From: Polyangia bacterium
Lineage (GTDB): Bacteria; Myxococcota_A; Polyangia; Nannocystales; Nannocystaceae
DNA length: 64,000 nt
NCBI GenBank assembly: GCA_030424595.1
Contig: JAUHWG010000013.1
Span: forward strand, 124,001-188,000
Direction of reading: 5' to 3'
In this document: piece by piece, positions 61,607-64,000 of the stretch
Layout: each line of letters begins with the position of its first letter
Position numbering within the stretch: position 1 is the stretch's first letter
The notes under the pieces: model-generated
What the model was told of the DNA's origin: nothing
The model's database searches: none
Seen by the model: the letters and a program-made list of their open reading frames with translations, nothing else
Position numbers and translations under genes: made by a program

Positions 61607-63478
61607 ATGAGAACGTCGTTTGGAGGGCTCGCCTGGATCCCGCTCCTGCTCGCTGGAGCCTGCACCGGCGGCGGTGCGATGACAGGCGCGACCTCGACGA
61701 GCGGAGGCATGACAGCGCCTAGCTCGGCCTCCACCGGCGACGCCTCCGCGGGCGCCGAGACCCAGGGAGGAACCGACAGCTCGACCGGCGGGGCCACGGA
61801 CGCCTCGACCTCGACCGAGACCGGGAGCACGGGCAACACCGAGGGCGGCGAGGACGTCATCGATCTGCCTGAGCTCGCGACCGTCGACGACGGGCACTTC
61901 GCGACCTCGCTCGTCTGCGCGGAGTGCCACGCCAACCATCCCGACGCGCTGGCGATGCGCGACGAGCAGAGCCGCCCGATCGCCCCGGACGATCTCTGGC
62001 AGGGATCGATGATGGCCAACTCGGCGCGGGACCCCTTCTGGTGGGCGATGGTCGCGGCGGAGACCGCCACCTTCCCGGCGAACAAGGCGGAGATCGAGGC
62101 CGAGTGCATGCCCTGCCACGCGCCGATGGCCGTCGTCGACGGCGTCTTCCACGACGCCGGCTCCCCCTCGCTCGACTGGCTCCGCGGCGATGATGATCGC
62201 GCGAGCTTCGGCCTCGACGGGGTCGCCTGCGCGGCCTGCCACCAGATCCAGCCGGACAAGCTCGGCACCGAGGCGAGCTTCAGCGGCGGCTACGTGATCG
62301 AGCCCGTCGCTGAGATCTACGGCCCCCACGCCGAGCCCTTCTCGATGCCGATGATGATGCACACGAGCTTCACCCCGACCCAGGGCGACCAGCTCCTCGA
62401 CTCCGCCCTCTGCGGCTCGTGCCACACCCTGCGGACCGCCGCCCTCGATCCCGACGGTACGCCCAACGGCCACAGCCTGGTCGAGCAGAGCCCCTACCTG
62501 GAGTGGCGCCTCTCCGACTTCACGACCGAGGGCCAGCCGGGGCCGAGCGCCGCCTCCTGCCAGGACTGCCACACCCCGAAGGCGAGCGTCGACGGCGTGC
62601 CGATCAGCGCCAAGATCGCGCGCCGACCCAACGGCACCGACTTTCCGCCGATCTCGGATCGCGACCCCTACGGCCGGCATGTCATGGTCGGCGGGAATTC
62701 GATCATCCCCCTGGTGATCCGTGACAACGCCGCCGAGCTCCACCCGCGGGCGAGCGACGCTGCCCTCGAGGCGACCGCTGCCGCGGCGAAGGCCCAGCTC
62801 CAGGAGCGCACCGCGACCCTCAGCGCCGAGGCCAGCCGCGACGGCGACACGCTCATCGTCGACGTCACGATCGACAACCTCGCCGGTCACAGGCTGCCGA
62901 GCGCCTTCCCCAGCCGCCGCGCCTGGATCGCGCTCCGGGTCTTCGACTCCGACGGGACGCTCGTCTTCCGCTCCGGCGACTCCGACGGGGACGGGCGCCT
63001 CATCGACGGCTCCGGGCAGCCCCTGCCGAGCGAGGCGGTCGGCGGGCCTATCCAGCCCCACTTCACAGAGATCGACGCCTCCTCCCAGGCGCAGATCTAC
63101 GAGTCGGTGATGGCCACAGGCGACGACGCCCCCGCCTTCCGCCTGCTCCAGGGGACGCGCTTCATCAAGGACAACCGCCTCCTCCCCAAGGGCTGGAAGG
63201 GCGACGCGCCCGAGGCCCAGGACATCGCCCCCGTCGGCATCGAGGGCGACCCCAACTTCACCGGCGGCGGCGATCAGACACGCTACAGGATCGCCGCCCC
63301 GGCGGCAGCAGGCCCCTACACCGTCACCGCCGAGCTCTGCTACCAGACCCTCAGCGCCCGCTTCGCCGCCGAGCTCTTCGCCGTCGACGCCGCCGAGGTC
63401 CGCGCCTTTGAGCGGATGTTCAAGGCCGCCGACCGGACGCCGGTGATCGTCGACTCGGAGAGCTTGCAGGCGGACTAG
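61607..63478 (+). CDS. Pentaheme cytochrome c lipoprotein
   Basis: Lipoprotein of 623 residues: signal and lipobox LLLAGAC, then a Ser/Thr/Gly linker (about 20-85). Five heme c motifs are seen: CAECH, CMPCH, CAACH, CGSCH and CQDCH, all in about residues 100-330, as in the multiheme cytochrome c554-like fold. The C-terminal 270 residues have a beta-rich domain (VDVTIDNLAGHRLPSAFPSR, AWIALRVFD). It probably carries electrons across the envelope or to external acceptors. The ATG at 61607 directly precedes the signal peptide. Confidence 0.88.
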   Translation: MRTSFGGLAWIPLLLAGACTGGGAMTGATSTSGGMTAPSSASTGDASAGAETQGGTDSSTGGATDASTSTETGSTGNTEGGEDVIDLPELATVDDGHFATSLVCAECHANHPDALAMRDEQSRPIAPDDLWQGSMMANSARDPFWWAMVAAETATFPANKAEIEAECMPCHAPMAVVDGVFHDAGSPSLDWLRGDDDRASFGLDGVACAACHQIQPDKLGTEASFSGGYVIEPVAEIYGPHAEPFSMPMMMHTSFTPTQGDQLLDSALCGSCHTLRTAALDPDGTPNGHSLVEQSPYLEWRLSDFTTEGQPGPSAASCQDCHTPKASVDGVPISAKIARRPNGTDFPPISDRDPYGRHVMVGGNSIIPLVIRDNAAELHPRASDAALEATAAAAKAQLQERTATLSAEASRDGDTLIVDVTIDNLAGHRLPSAFPSRRAWIALRVFDSDGTLVFRSGDSDGDGRLIDGSGQPLPSEAVGGPIQPHFTEIDASSQAQIYESVMATGDDAPAFRLLQGTRFIKDNRLLPKGWKGDAPEAQDIAPVGIEGDPNFTGGGDQTRYRIAAPAAAGPYTVTAELCYQTLSARFAAELFAVDAAEVRAFERMFKAADRTPVIVDSESLQAD

Positions 63479-63806
63479 TTCTCCCCGCAGGAGTCCACAC
63501 GCGGCCCGGCCCTTCGGCCAAGAGTGAAGCTCGGCGTCCCCGCGGGCGCGACAGATCGGGCTCCTCCTCGGCGATGCCGAGGCCCCGACCAGCGCCGACT
63601 TCGCCCCGCTCCGCAGCGACCGCCAGACCGACGCTCCCCCTGCTGACTTGAGCGGCCGTTGCGAAGTCGGCCTACGGCCAGCTCCGAGACATCGACCGCG
63701 TCGCGAATTCGCAGCCAGCGGGACGGAGACCGCGCTCGGCAAATTCTCCCACTCAACCGGCAGAAGTCCTCTTGGACATGCGGAGCGCTCATGTGAGGAC
63801 TTCCCT
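63479..63806. other. Intergenic region with an 11-bp inverted repeat
   Basis: About 330 bases without a gene. GCCGACTTCGC (63594-63604) recurs inverted as GCGAAGTCGGC (63661-63671). It is too far apart for a simple terminator and may be a binding site or chance. Confidence 0.35.
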
Positions 63807-64000
63807 ATGCGAACTGTCCAAGTGCCCTGCCTCCTGCTCGGTCTCACTGCGTTGACCGGATTCCTGCTCACCACCAGCCCCGCATCGGCGACCGAGCTCC
63901 CAAGTGAGCCCAAGGCCGTCGATACCGTCGAACTAGGCGACGATGCCGAGATCTGCGTTGATCCGGAGCTTGAGCCTCGCGAGATGAACTCTCGCGAGTG
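63807..64000 (+). CDS. Exported protein, truncated by window edge
   Basis: Only the first 64 codons are visible. ATG 63807 has GAGGA seven bases upstream. The N-terminus MRTVQVPCLLLGLTALTGFL, then TTSPASA, is a signal peptide with an Ala-x-Ala cleavage site. The mature part starts acidic (EPKAVDTVELGDDAEICVD). Function cannot be assigned. Confidence 0.6.
   Translation, partial: MRTVQVPCLLLGLTALTGFLLTTSPASATELPSEPKAVDTVELGDDAEICVDPELEPREMNSRE

Overview
The window is GC-rich DNA from what is most likely a myxobacterium (Myxococcota, perhaps the Nannocystis group). This is inferred from the very high GC content, many lipoproteins with Thr/Ser/Gly linkers behind the lipobox, an AgmX/PglI-type protein, thrombospondin type-3 repeats, and a PknK-like kinase. 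No rRNA, tRNA or CRISPR array was seen.

Layout. 1-2.8 kb (minus): front part of an N-type F-ATPase operon, atpD-atpC-atpQ-atpR-atpB, running off the left edge. 3.0-7.4 kb: a CheB-CheR-PAS-histidine kinase-receiver fusion. 8.4-15.2 kb: a divergent locus with three ATP-grasp ligases, two alpha/beta hydrolases and an S51-peptidase-like protein, which looks like a make-and-break pathway for an unknown amide- or ester-linked product. 15.3-18.7 kb: envelope proteins. 19-24.5 kb: a mobile-element graveyard with IS91 and IS110 remnants, truncated lipoproteins and a broken hydrolase. 24.7-27.0 kb (minus): a Tat-exported protein, a DUF692/MNIO enzyme and a small partner. 27.2-30.4 kb: carotenoid oxygenase and aldehyde dehydrogenase. 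30.5-32.4 kb: archaemetzincin-like lipoprotein and a MaoC-like dehydratase. 32.6-38.3 kb: an ECF sigma factor with a membrane-spanning C-terminal extension, an HTTM-like membrane pair downstream, and a divergent lipoprotein sharing a perfect 32-bp inverted promoter-region repeat. 38.5-47.8 kb: lipoproteins, a carboxylesterase, a second HTTM-like pair, RsgA and a von Willebrand A lipoprotein. 47.9-51.8 kb: a 1287-residue fusion of NAD synthetase, a 2OG-Fe(II) oxygenase, a J-like segment, a eukaryote-like NMN adenylyltransferase and a phosphoribosyltransferase-like domain. 52-54.4 kb: a phospholipase A2-like lipoprotein and an FHA protein. 54.4-60.7 kb (minus): kinase-ATPase, a small protein, YcaO and TfuA in one operon. 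61-64 kb: lipoproteins, including one with five c-type heme motifs.

The best candidates for undescribed biology are the ATP-grasp/esterase/S51 locus, the NAD-enzyme megafusion, the MNIO operon, the kinase-YcaO-TfuA operon, and a dispersed inverted-repeat family whose copies start at TAG stop codons of host genes. Functions are read from motifs only; no database search was run.
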